The position numbers and the translations under genes were made by a program. A DNA stretch of 64,000 nucleotides from Candidatus Poribacteria bacterium (GTDB taxonomy: Bacteria; Poribacteria; WGA-4E; WGA-3G): contig PYJD01000042.1 of the NCBI GenBank assembly GCA_003635315.1, positions 1 through 64,000 on the forward strand, given 5' to 3'. The notes beneath the pieces are model-generated. The model was not told where the DNA came from. It ran no database searches and saw only the letters and a program-made list of their open reading frames with translations. This document shows positions 56,053 to 64,000 of the stretch, piece after piece (the stretch's first letter is position 1; the number at the start of each line of letters is the position of its first letter).

Positions 56053-56815
56053 TGTTTAAAAAAATAAATTGAAGAAATTAAAAAAACAGACATCATATAT
56101 ACGAAAAGAGATTGACACAAGAGTAAATACACGTTGCAATAACATATAGAGAACTACTATTATACTTATACTAATAATTAATATAGGATAAATCAATATG
56201 ATTAAAGAAAATATACACAGTTATGCAAATGTCAATGTAACACATCTTATTCGGAAATAATATGTTAAGAAATCTATCAAGAGAACTTTTTTATTTTTTT
56301 ATAGAAAATCGTAAATTGGCTGTAAACATAGACGGGGACAGACCTAACAGCGACTATACTAAAATTGGTGTAACAGAAAAAAGTTACGATTTCGTAACTT
56401 TTTTACATAAATACAGAAAACTATCTAATGACTATCCAATACATTCATAATTATCTTAAAAACAAAAACAGCATCACCTATACTTTTTCTGAGAAAAAAA
56501 GTTCTATTGATGGTTTATGGGGTTGTTATCTATTAGGATACGTCCTAAAATATTACGTCACAATAATGAGATATTATTATTTAGAAAATGTATTACAAAT
56601 GTCTGTATCGGATATTCCCCCAAGAATTATAAAAAATAAAAAAGAAGAACGACACAAAATCATACAATTCAAGAATTGTTACTATTTAAAAAAAAAAACC
56701 GATGAACGCAGACTGTGAAAGGGCGGACAGCCGTTTTACTAATGACACACAATGTGTCAAAAAGTGTAACATTTTTAACATAATAAATATAAATTATTAC
56801 TTATGTGAAAATTGA
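56053..56815 (+). repeat. 0.7-kb dispersed repeat, copy 2
   Basis: Match, in opposite orientation, to 335-1048 (flank, promoter and coding region). The promoter keeps TTGACA and 17-nt spacing but has TGCAAT. Contains the broken gene 56198-56815. Confidence 0.6.
56198..56815 (+). pseudogene. Frameshifted copy of hypothetical gene 332-904
   Basis: Starts MIKENIHSYANVNVTHLIRK and then breaks: an extra A near 56258 shifts the frame. The other frame continues with LSRELFYFFIENRKLAVNID and further matching blocks. Later insertions and deletions give more frame changes. The conserved 24-bp palindrome (56379-56402) is intact, as is the end (AATGTGTCAAAAAGTGTAAC). Probably inactive. Confidence 0.65.
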
Positions 56816-56892
56816 AAGCAGATATAATAGAGGGTTTTTTATACTAAGTTCTATATAATTAGTTCCCATTACGAACACTTTTTTAGTCGCAA

Positions 56893-56973
56893 CCATAGGC
56901 GTCAATTTAAGGAAAGACAACCGTTGTAACCCCACACCTGGTAGGAGCGGTTTGGAACCGCTCTGGATTTTAG
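56893..56973 (+). repeat. 80-bp dispersed repeat, copy B
   Basis: Direct-repeat partner of 55762-55841. The two flank the broken gene and tandem repeats, as if this region arose by insertions into repeats. Nothing recognisable lies in 56974-57192. Confidence 0.75.
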
Positions 56974-57192
56974 AGATCAACCTTGTATACCACAAAACAG
57001 AGGTATGAATTTTAAATAGCATTCAACGGGTTGTTGTTTGATGTAAACTGATTAATTGGTGAGTTTAGCCACAGACTGAAACCTGTCTAAAAAGAATACT
57101 ATTGACCAAATCGGCAGCACCAGCAGTGCGAAAGGTGTATAAAACATTGGTAAAAGAAAATACGAAAATTGTCCAAACTATAGTAAAACATA

Positions 57193-57795
57193 ATGGTTGC
57201 AATAATAGATTATAAAGCCGGTAATCTCACAAGTGTTGCTCGAGCTTTAGATAGACTCGGATATAAAAACGAGATAACCGATAATCCTGATACAATAGCA
57301 AATGCAGAACGTGTTATTTTTCCCGGTGTTGGTGCCGCAAAAGCAACAATGGAAAACTTGCAGTCGCGTTCCCTTGACAACATCCTCAGAAAATATTATA
57401 AATCCGGTAAACCGATGTTAGGAATCTGTATCGGTATCCAAATCCTATTTCAACATAGTGAGGAGGAGGATACAGCATGTCTTGGTTTGTTACCCGGGTA
57501 CGTCAAAAAATACCCCAATCAAAAACGACTAAAAGTGCCTCAAATTGGATGGAATGAAGTATGGCAGATACAACCTCACCCCATATTTGAAGATGTCCCA
57601 AACCCAGCACACTTTTATTTTGTTAACGCATACTATCCTGAACCAGAGATGAAGAAAACGATCATTGGAAAAACTACCTATGGTCTCGAATTCTGTAGTG
57701 CGATTGCACATAACAACCTTATCGCCACGCAATTTCATTTAGAGAAAAGTGGACGGGTCGGATTAAAAATGTTAGAAAATTTTCTGAAAATGTAG
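57193..57795 (+). CDS. hisH: Imidazole glycerol phosphate synthase glutaminase subunit
   Basis: 200 residues. Class I glutamine amidotransferase with nucleophile Cys 79 (GICIGIQ) and catalytic His/Glu in ATQFHLEKSG; GVGAAKATMENL and PQIGWNEV are HisH-specific. Supplies ammonia to HisF in histidine synthesis. hisF is not in the window. Followed 44 nt later by the histidine kinase gene. Confidence 0.92.
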   Translation: MVAIIDYKAGNLTSVARALDRLGYKNEITDNPDTIANAERVIFPGVGAAKATMENLQSRSLDNILRKYYKSGKPMLGICIGIQILFQHSEEEDTACLGLLPGYVKKYPNQKRLKVPQIGWNEVWQIQPHPIFEDVPNPAHFYFVNAYYPEPEMKKTIIGKTTYGLEFCSAIAHNNLIATQFHLEKSGRVGLKMLENFLKM

Positions 57796-57839
57796 ATCTA
57801 ATCTAATTGTTCATAATCCGATACTCACAGCAAATAGCT

Positions 57840-59393
57840 ATGAAAGCTTTTTTATTAGTATTCGGTGTAATATGCGTTAATATTATCGTTTATGTCTCAG
57901 GGTGGCATCAGTATTATTTCACAGTTTCACACCTTTATTATGGTGTGATTATGTTGGCAGCCCTGTATGCAAGTCAACGCAAACAACAGATTCTCCTCGG
58001 ACTAACAACAATAGCTAATTGGGTCTATGTATTGCGATTTCCACAACAGGCTGAAGGTATTGCAATAGCGTTCTTATATCCTGTTGTAGCATTCCTCTTA
58101 GGGAGAACTATCCGCCAATTGCAGATTCAACGTTTGAATCGTACCAAAGAGATGGATAGAATCAGTATTGATATTGCTACATTGGAAAAACGGGTACGGG
58201 ATTTATCAATCGTCTTTGAAGTGAGTCAAGCAGCCAATGATGCTCTCGAATTTGATGAACTTTTTCAACGGATTATTGAGATTCTATCGGAACGACTCGG
58301 AATTTATCGGGGTACACTAAACCTTTATGATGATGGTATAGTGGTAACATCCTCTGAGGTAATTTTAGGTTTAACCGCAGCAGAGCAAAAACGTGGAACT
58401 GATCACCAAATAGAGGAGATCGAGAGAAAAGTACTCGCAGATGGTGAGGCGCGGGGTGTACCGCAGTATCGGATTCCTCGTTCTTCGGTAGAATTGTATC
58501 CACCAGAACAGGTGGAATCGAAAGATAATATCGATTTCTGGTGTCTACCAGTTATTGTAGAAGAACAAGTTATTGGAACTTTAAGAATTGACAAGGCAAA
58601 AGATGAGTTATCAGCATCAGAAGACCTACAGGTATTGGAAATTATCGCCTCAATCATTGCACAGAGAGTAAAAATACAACAAACCATTGATGCCTTAGTT
58701 CAAGCAGAACGGTTGGCAGCACTTGGGAAATTGGTAACTACCATTGCTCACGAAGTCCGAAATCCACTTGGAAGTATTCGATTGGCAACACAACTTCTAA
58801 GCGAACCTTCCGATAGATTTGAAAAACTACCTATAGAGGAACAAGAAGAGATAGCTGAGTATACCTCAATAATTATTAAAGAGGTAGACCGGTTAAACCG
58901 ATCTATAGAGCAGCTATTGGCGTTTGGTAAGCCAGCAACAACTGACGCAGAACTTTGTGATATACGGAAATTACTTGATAATTGTCTTGCCACCTATCAA
59001 CCTGAATTAGATAGACACAATATTGAAGTTATATGTGAGTTTGATGAATGTTCATCGGTGTATCTAAATCAGGATGGAATAACACAGGTAATCTTCAACC
59101 TCTTTTCTAATGCAATTGAAGCAATGGAAACTGGTGGGACGTTAACAATTAAAACTTACACGGAGAAAGAAGCCAAAACCGTTTTCATCAGAATACAAGA
59201 TACCGGGCAAGGTATTTCACAGACTGACATACCGAACTTATTTGATGCCTTTTATACAACAAAACAGAAAGGCACAGGACTTGGACTTTACATTAGCCGT
59301 AAGATCTTAGCAGAACACGAGGGGAATATTGAAGTGGATGCATCACTTTCAACTGGCACTGCTTTTATTATATCTCTTCCCTGTGTAATTTAG
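57840..59393 (+). CDS. Sensor histidine kinase with GAF domain
   Basis: 517 residues from ATG 57840 (a TTG at 57807 is possible). Several N-terminal membrane helices (about 1-90), a coiled coil, a GAF domain (about 115-275), HisKA with phospho-acceptor His 304 (IAHEVRNPLGSI), and a HATPase domain (NLFSNAIEAM, DTGQGIS, KQKGTGLGLYISRK). Autophosphorylates and passes phosphate to a response regulator, most likely the NtrC-type protein 73 nt downstream. Signal unknown. Confidence 0.92.
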   Translation: MKAFLLVFGVICVNIIVYVSGWHQYYFTVSHLYYGVIMLAALYASQRKQQILLGLTTIANWVYVLRFPQQAEGIAIAFLYPVVAFLLGRTIRQLQIQRLNRTKEMDRISIDIATLEKRVRDLSIVFEVSQAANDALEFDELFQRIIEILSERLGIYRGTLNLYDDGIVVTSSEVILGLTAAEQKRGTDHQIEEIERKVLADGEARGVPQYRIPRSSVELYPPEQVESKDNIDFWCLPVIVEEQVIGTLRIDKAKDELSASEDLQVLEIIASIIAQRVKIQQTIDALVQAERLAALGKLVTTIAHEVRNPLGSIRLATQLLSEPSDRFEKLPIEEQEEIAEYTSIIIKEVDRLNRSIEQLLAFGKPATTDAELCDIRKLLDNCLATYQPELDRHNIEVICEFDECSSVYLNQDGITQVIFNLFSNAIEAMETGGTLTIKTYTEKEAKTVFIRIQDTGQGISQTDIPNLFDAFYTTKQKGTGLGLYISRKILAEHEGNIEVDASLSTGTAFIISLPCVI

Positions 59394-59466
59394 TACTCTG
59401 GGTTCTGGATACTTATGAACTATTGGCTTTTACTGATAACAGATATAGAATAAACGAGATATAATT

Positions 59467-60894
59467 ATGTCTTACGCAATCCTCATAGTTGATGATGACA
59501 ATAGTCTACGACAAGTCTTAAGTGCTGCTCTCAATAAGGCTGGATATAACACTATCAAAGCTCGAAATGGGAAAGAGGCTATTGAGTGTGTACGCAAAAA
59601 TGAGATTGATGTCATACTACTTGATATCTTCTTAGGGGATGTGGATGGACTTGATTTGATAGAATCTATTCAAGAGATAAATCCAACTGTTGCAATCATT
59701 ATAATTACTGGACACGGTACAACACAAACCGCTATTGAAGCAGCAAAGAGACGCGCTTACGGCTATCTTACGAAACCTGTTGATCGTGAAGAATTGCTTG
59801 ATTTAGTTGATCGTGCAGCATCGGCAGTGAGCATTACAAAAGAGGAAACAGACGATACACAAGAAGCAGAATCCATTGATTCTCAAGGAAGAATGGTTGG
59901 AAAGAGTCCAGCTATGCAGGTTGTATATCAAATAATCGGACGGGCAGCTGTCAGTGACGAAACCGTTCTAATTATGGGTGAAAGTGGTACTGGCAAAGAA
60001 TTGGTCGCGGAACTTATACATAAAAATAGTCCGCGTACTGAAAACCCTTTTATTGTCGTAGATTGTAGTGCGATACCTCCCAGTCTAATTGAAAGTACAC
60101 TTTTTGGACACGTTAAAGGGGCATTTACCGATGCACACGCCGATAGGAAAGGTAAATTTGAACAAGCTGATAGCGGTACGATATTTCTTGACGAAGTAGG
60201 AGAATTACCTATTGATGTCCAGATGAAATTGTTGCGAGTTCTACAAGAACGAGAGATAGAACCGGTCGGTAGTAATGATACACGCTCGGTAAATGTACGG
60301 ATTATTGCTGCAACTAACCAAAAACTTGATACTGCCATTACAGAAAAAACTTTTAGAGACGACCTGTACTACAGATTGAATGTCGTTCCAATTTCTTTAC
60401 CACCTCTAAGAGAACGTAGAGAGGATATTCCAGATTTAATTGACTTATTTACAAGTCGATTTGCACAGGAATATCAAATACCAAAAATCGGGATCTCTTC
60501 AGAGACAATTGACAAACTAATCGAACATGAATGGCACGGGAATGTTCGTGAACTCGAAAACGCTATAAAACGCGCACTGGTCATGTGTTCCGGACAGATG
60601 TTACTCCCTGAACATTTTTCAGAAATCTTGGATAAACCGGTTCTGGAAACGAACTTAAATAATCAAAATCTGGATTTGCAAATGATATCACTACTTCAAG
60701 GACAAATAGCACATTTGTTAGAATCTAATGAAGATGATGGACAACTATATGCTAAAATTCGAGCTATTTTTGAAAAACCGCTTTTCGAGATTGTACTCGA
60801 GCATACTGATGGGAATCGGAGTAAAGCCTCTGAGATCCTCGGCATCAACCGAAATACACTGCACACAAAATTAAATGAATACGATATTAAATAG
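59467..60894 (+). CDS. NtrC-family sigma54-dependent response regulator
   Basis: 475 residues. Receiver domain with phospho-acceptor Asp 53 (VILLDIFLGDVDG), AAA+ domain with Walker A GESGTGKE and the sigma54-contact loop written GAFTDA (canonical GAFTGA), Walker B GTIFLDEVGELP, and a C-terminal Fis-type helix-turn-helix (NRSKASEILGINRNTLHTKL). Activates sigma54 promoters when phosphorylated by its partner kinase upstream. Target genes unknown. Confidence 0.94.
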   Translation: MSYAILIVDDDNSLRQVLSAALNKAGYNTIKARNGKEAIECVRKNEIDVILLDIFLGDVDGLDLIESIQEINPTVAIIIITGHGTTQTAIEAAKRRAYGYLTKPVDREELLDLVDRAASAVSITKEETDDTQEAESIDSQGRMVGKSPAMQVVYQIIGRAAVSDETVLIMGESGTGKELVAELIHKNSPRTENPFIVVDCSAIPPSLIESTLFGHVKGAFTDAHADRKGKFEQADSGTIFLDEVGELPIDVQMKLLRVLQEREIEPVGSNDTRSVNVRIIAATNQKLDTAITEKTFRDDLYYRLNVVPISLPPLRERREDIPDLIDLFTSRFAQEYQIPKIGISSETIDKLIEHEWHGNVRELENAIKRALVMCSGQMLLPEHFSEILDKPVLETNLNNQNLDLQMISLLQGQIAHLLESNEDDGQLYAKIRAIFEKPLFEIVLEHTDGNRSKASEILGINRNTLHTKLNEYDIK

Positions 60895-61027
60895 AGTTGA
60901 ATCTTCAATACAACAGAATTGGTGTCGATTCCGATCAATGCCTAATATTTCTTATACGGATTCCCATGGGTTCTATAATTCACCAAGATCTAAAAATAAT
61001 GAAGAAAATTAATAAGAGATTACACTA

Positions 61028-61315
61028 ATGGATATAGGAAAAGTAATTGGTACGGTAGTCGCAACACGTAAAGATCCAAGTTTAGATGGGACACGTCTAC
61101 TTATTGTCCAACCATTGGACGAGAAACAGAATCCTATCAAAACGCCAATCGTCGCAGTCGATACATTAAAAGATGCAGGAGAAGGGGAAATTGTCTACTA
61201 CGTCACTGGAGGGGACGCTGTAGGTGTGCTACCCGGAAAACGAATGCCTGTGGATGTGGCAATTGTCGGACTTGTTGATACTATTTCACTACTTGAAGAA
61301 CAAAGTAATACATAA
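61028..61315 (+). CDS. EutN/CcmL-family microcompartment vertex protein
   Basis: 95 residues. GKVIGTVVATRKDPSLDGTRLLIVQPLD and TPIVAVDTLKDAGEGEIVYYVTGGDAV match the pentameric BMC vertex fold. Such proteins cap the vertices of a polyhedral protein shell. No BMC hexamer gene or encapsulated enzyme is in the window. 64 nt before a second vertex gene. Confidence 0.92.
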   Translation: MDIGKVIGTVVATRKDPSLDGTRLLIVQPLDEKQNPIKTPIVAVDTLKDAGEGEIVYYVTGGDAVGVLPGKRMPVDVAIVGLVDTISLLEEQSNT

Positions 61316-61378
61316 TCATAATATCGCCAAGCCTGTAGTTTGTATTACTATGACATTATCAGAATTCAGAAGGTTTTT

Positions 61379-61672
61379 ATGTATCTCGCAAAAGTAATTG
61401 GCAAAACTGTATCAGTACTAAAACATCCTGCGTATGAAAACCGGACGTTACTACTTGTCCAACCCTTAAGTTTAAGATCACAAGTTGTACGAACACCAAC
61501 GATTGCTGTGGATTACGTCGGCGCAGGCGAAGGGGATACCGTGATTGTTGGTGCTGGTCCCGGGGTTGCACAAGAAGTATTCGGTATAGAAAATGCACCT
61601 ATTCGAGAACTAATTATGGGAATTGTTGATCATTTTGATGTAACTTTACCGGAGGAAACAAATGATACATAA
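61379..61672 (+). CDS. EutN/CcmL-family microcompartment vertex protein, second paralogue
   Basis: 97 residues from ATG 61379, preceded by AGAAGG. MYLAKVIGKTVSVLKHP, NRTLLLVQPLSLRSQ, TIAVDYVGAGEGDTVIVGAG. Clearly related to the preceding gene but divergent; the two may form vertices of different shells or have different roles. It overlaps the next gene by 11 nt. Confidence 0.92.
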   Translation: MYLAKVIGKTVSVLKHPAYENRTLLLVQPLSLRSQVVRTPTIAVDYVGAGEGDTVIVGAGPGVAQEVFGIENAPIRELIMGIVDHFDVTLPEETNDT

Positions 61673-62321
61673 ACACACAATGAGATTACAAAATGTTTTA
61701 CACATTGAATTTACATCGTCATTTACCATTTGTCGAAATATCTTCCTCAGTGTCCTCTTACTTTTTGTCTGTTTGCAATTGAATGCTTGTCGTCTCGCAC
61801 AGGTTTTATCAACTCAATACAGTGAGAATATAGCAACTGCAAATTATGGAACTGAAGCAAACCATCCCGGTTTAAATGATGGCAATTTAGAAACTATAGC
61901 AACCCTACCCGCAAAGAATGATCGGAACTTTATCATACGTTTTGCTGAAATACATCCAGTTCGTAAAATTATCATTCATAACGGAAATCTATTCCGATTT
62001 CAGATGGAATATCTTAATTCTGAAACAGATAAATGGGAGGCTTTTCATTCTGTTATCCAGCGACGAAACTTAGAAGGCAAACGCGCTCAACCCACCTTTG
62101 TTATTGACAGGTTAGATATTGAAACGAAAATGATTCGCATTGCTGTAAGTCGCACTGTTGATGACATCATCGTCAATAAAGTTGTCGTAGATAAAGGAGA
62201 CAAAGTGGTAAATAGACGAATGACTATTGGCAATCAATATTATCCTCACTATCGAGTGGTGCGACCATCAATTGCACAAGTACGAGAAATCGAAATATAT
62301 CACCTTGCAAAAAATAATTAA
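61662..62321 (+). CDS. Lipoprotein with discoidin-like domain
   Basis: 219 residues. Signal peptide with lipobox LNAC (about residue 37, after a long N-terminus), then a single beta-sandwich resembling F5/8-type C (discoidin) domains (NYGTEANHPGLNDGNLETIATLP, IIRFAEIHPVRKIIIHNGN). GGAGGA precedes the ATG inside the previous gene, so translation is coupled. It may bind carbohydrates or surfaces. The link to the microcompartment genes is only positional. Confidence 0.7.
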   Translation: MIHKHTMRLQNVLHIEFTSSFTICRNIFLSVLLLFVCLQLNACRLAQVLSTQYSENIATANYGTEANHPGLNDGNLETIATLPAKNDRNFIIRFAEIHPVRKIIIHNGNLFRFQMEYLNSETDKWEAFHSVIQRRNLEGKRAQPTFVIDRLDIETKMIRIAVSRTVDDIIVNKVVVDKGDKVVNRRMTIGNQYYPHYRVVRPSIAQVREIEIYHLAKNN

Positions 62322-62363
62322 TTACCACTGTATTCTCTAATCTACTACTCACTAATAATTCCC

Positions 62364-64000
62364 ATGATAAGACATTTTATATATCCTACAACTGTTTTAC
62401 TGTTTTTTGCGATTATTGCGTTTTGTGCTGCCCTACCTGTAGAAACAGTACCATTTAGTCAGACTAACAAAAAGCATACCATCGGAAGGATTGAATTGGT
62501 GAATGCATCCTCACGTGGTGTGACAATACAGATCGCTATTGAAAAGTCAGACCTGAAGATTGAAATCGAGGAACAGAACGGTCAACAATACCAGACTCTC
62601 TCCTTTCCAAATTGTCGGTATAATATAGAAAAGGGCATACCACGCCTACCTATGCAAACTACCTTAGTAGGAGTTCCGTCTGACGTGAGTTTCACGGTAC
62701 ATATAGTTGATAGCGGTGATTTCAGCACATATAAACTCACACATAGAATAGCAAACAGTAGAGACGGCTATATTAAAGAGTTATCTAAACATGGAATCAA
62801 ATCAGAGAGAATATATACTGCCAATCAATATATACCACGAAACATTGCTGAAATTGGGACTGCAGGATGGATACGTGAGAATCGAATTCTACCCATTCAA
62901 GTTAATCCTGTACAATATAATCCTGTCACTGGTATGGTTAAACTTTATCATCGACTTGTAGTTGAAGTACGGTTCAACAGATTAGCGAATGCACCTTCAG
63001 CAATTCCGAGAATACCTCGTCCAGAATCATCAGTTTATGAAGGTATGTTTGAGAATCTTCTTATTAATCCAGAAACCGCGAATCAGTGGCGTTCCACAGA
63101 CGCGGGAAAATTCCTAAATAATGGATCTGCTGTAGACCTACATCTAACAGACCCATCCTTCTTTTCTTTACCCGCAGGTGACCGGTACAAGATCATTATC
63201 AACAAATCAGGAATGTATCGTATTACAGCAAGGGATTTAGCTGCAGCTGGTGTTGATCTGCCTGCAATAAAATCTTCTACATTGACACTATCTAACAAAG
63301 GTAGACATATACCAATTTTAGTTCGAAACGCGACCAGCGGACAAGAAATATCAGAAACTGGAGACAATTTTAGCGGATTCGATCCAGAAGGTGAAATCAT
63401 ATTTTACGCAGAACGCCATACGGGTGAAAAAACTTATATAGATCCTTATTCTGATGAAAATGTTTATTGGTTATCGTGGAATGCTGGACCAGGACTCCGC
63501 ATGGAAACCAAGACCATTTCTGTAGATTCATCAATACGATATCAACCAAGAAATTTTCTCACAAGGGTACATTTTGAACAGGATAACCAGTTTCGTAGAT
63601 TTAAGGATTTTGGACTATCAGCAGGTAGCGATTATGATGATTTTGGTGAAGGACTTCAAGAACGTCACTTCCTACTTAATTCCTTGCCAGACCTGCCAGA
63701 TGATAGTTGGTTTTGGGTACAACTCAGTGCACCAACAAAACGAGATTTTGCTTTTACAATTAACGGTGTTGCTGGAACCGGAAATAAAGCGACTCTACGG
63801 ATTGCTCTACATGGGAGATCTGTCGATACACATTTTGCAGAATTATGGTTAAACAATGATATTAATATCGGGAGTTCAAGCTGGAAAGGGGATATTGAAT
63901 ACCTATTTGAAAATACTACTATTTCACAGTCTTTTCTCAAAAATGGTAGAAATACATTAGGAGCTGTACTTCCTGGAAGCCAAGCTTTAGATCTCCTCAT
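62364..64000 (+). CDS. Gingipain-propeptide (C25) secreted protein, partial
   Basis: At least 545 residues, open to the end of the window. Signal peptide (about 1-22), then a C25 propeptide-type region: KGIPRLPMQTTLVGVPSDV, NPVQYNPVTGMVKLYHRLVV and SPLP-like beta strands. This is followed by a beta-rich domain with IIINKSGMYRITARDLAAAGVD. Similar to the N-terminal part of PorU/gingipain-type proteins. The catalytic C25 domain would lie beyond the window. No frameshift was seen. The gene start is 42 nt after the previous stop. Confidence 0.85.
   Translation, partial: MIRHFIYPTTVLLFFAIIAFCAALPVETVPFSQTNKKHTIGRIELVNASSRGVTIQIAIEKSDLKIEIEEQNGQQYQTLSFPNCRYNIEKGIPRLPMQTTLVGVPSDVSFTVHIVDSGDFSTYKLTHRIANSRDGYIKELSKHGIKSERIYTANQYIPRNIAEIGTAGWIRENRILPIQVNPVQYNPVTGMVKLYHRLVVEVRFNRLANAPSAIPRIPRPESSVYEGMFENLLINPETANQWRSTDAGKFLNNGSAVDLHLTDPSFFSLPAGDRYKIIINKSGMYRITARDLAAAGVDLPAIKSSTLTLSNKGRHIPILVRNATSGQEISETGDNFSGFDPEGEIIFYAERHTGEKTYIDPYSDENVYWLSWNAGPGLRMETKTISVDSSIRYQPRNFLTRVHFEQDNQFRRFKDFGLSAGSDYDDFGEGLQERHFLLNSLPDLPDDSWFWVQLSAPTKRDFAFTINGVAGTGNKATLRIALHGRSVDTHFAELWLNNDINIGSSSWKGDIEYLFENTTISQSFLKNGRNTLGAVLPGSQALDLL

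Overview
This 64 kb window comes from an AT-rich, didermic (Gram-negative-type) bacterial chromosome. No rRNA or classical phylogenetic marker is present. The mix of genes resembles Candidatus Poribacteria or a related sponge- or marine-associated lineage: five Gfo/Idh/MocA oxidoreductases, an N-acetylneuraminate-lyase/DHDPS-type aldolase, a sulfatase, a large secreted WD40 protein, bacterial-microcompartment vertex proteins, a gingipain-propeptide protein and many dispersed palindromic repeats. This placement is inferred from content only.

Layout. 0-4 kb: a small AT-rich gene inside a 0.7 kb repeat, a tRNA-Leu/tRNA-fMet pair behind a strong promoter, and a two-gene exported-protein operon. 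4-12.9 kb (minus strand): two oxidoreductases, an outer-membrane/lytic-transglycosylase fusion with an M23 endopeptidase, a lipoprotein, a diheme cytochrome c, hpt-tilS and a tRNA-Met. 13-19.2 kb: argG on the plus strand, then MoxR ATPase, sulfatase and VWA membrane protein on the minus strand. 19.6-25.3 kb: a defence-like island with an AAA/TOPRIM-like ATPase, a decayed hsdS, a methyltransferase joined to a nuclease-like domain, an AbiJ-NTD4-like membrane protein and a coiled-coil membrane partner. 25.4-32.4 kb: three oxidoreductases, a DUF2283 protein, the WD40 protein and the aldolase. 33.4-38.8 kb: ccmE-ccmF-ccmH-ccmI-like cytochrome c maturation genes, a membrane protein and a HEAT-repeat protein. 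39.2-46.2 kb: a 2-oxoacid:acceptor oxidoreductase with a duplicated beta subunit, ccmA and ccmB (split by a MITE-like element), enolase and an FtsB-like protein. 46.4-50.6 kb: a phosphodiester glycosidase-family protein, a lipoprotein, a zinc dehydrogenase and hemW. 50.6-51.8 kb: repeats, a 50-bp-period repeat array and a redoxin gene with an in-frame TGA at the expected catalytic cysteine (probable selenoprotein). 51.9-55.7 kb: the riboflavin operon ribD-ribE-ribBA-ribH. 55.7-57 kb: nested repeats with a broken second copy of the first gene in the window. 57.2-64 kb: hisH, a histidine kinase/NtrC-type regulator pair, two EutN/CcmL shell proteins, a lipoprotein and the start of a gingipain-propeptide protein.

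How the genes fit together. The ccm genes, the diheme cytochrome and the ferredoxin-type 2-oxoacid oxidoreductase point to respiratory and reductive carbon metabolism. The oxidoreductases, aldolase, sulfatase and glycosidase suggest use of sulfated or modified sugars. The most notable signals are the probable selenocysteine redoxin at 51,262-51,771, the exact 50-bp-period array beside it, and the defence-like island with an apparently unusual membrane-anchored AbiJ-like pair at 24,047-25,332. All family calls were made by reading motifs; no database search was run.
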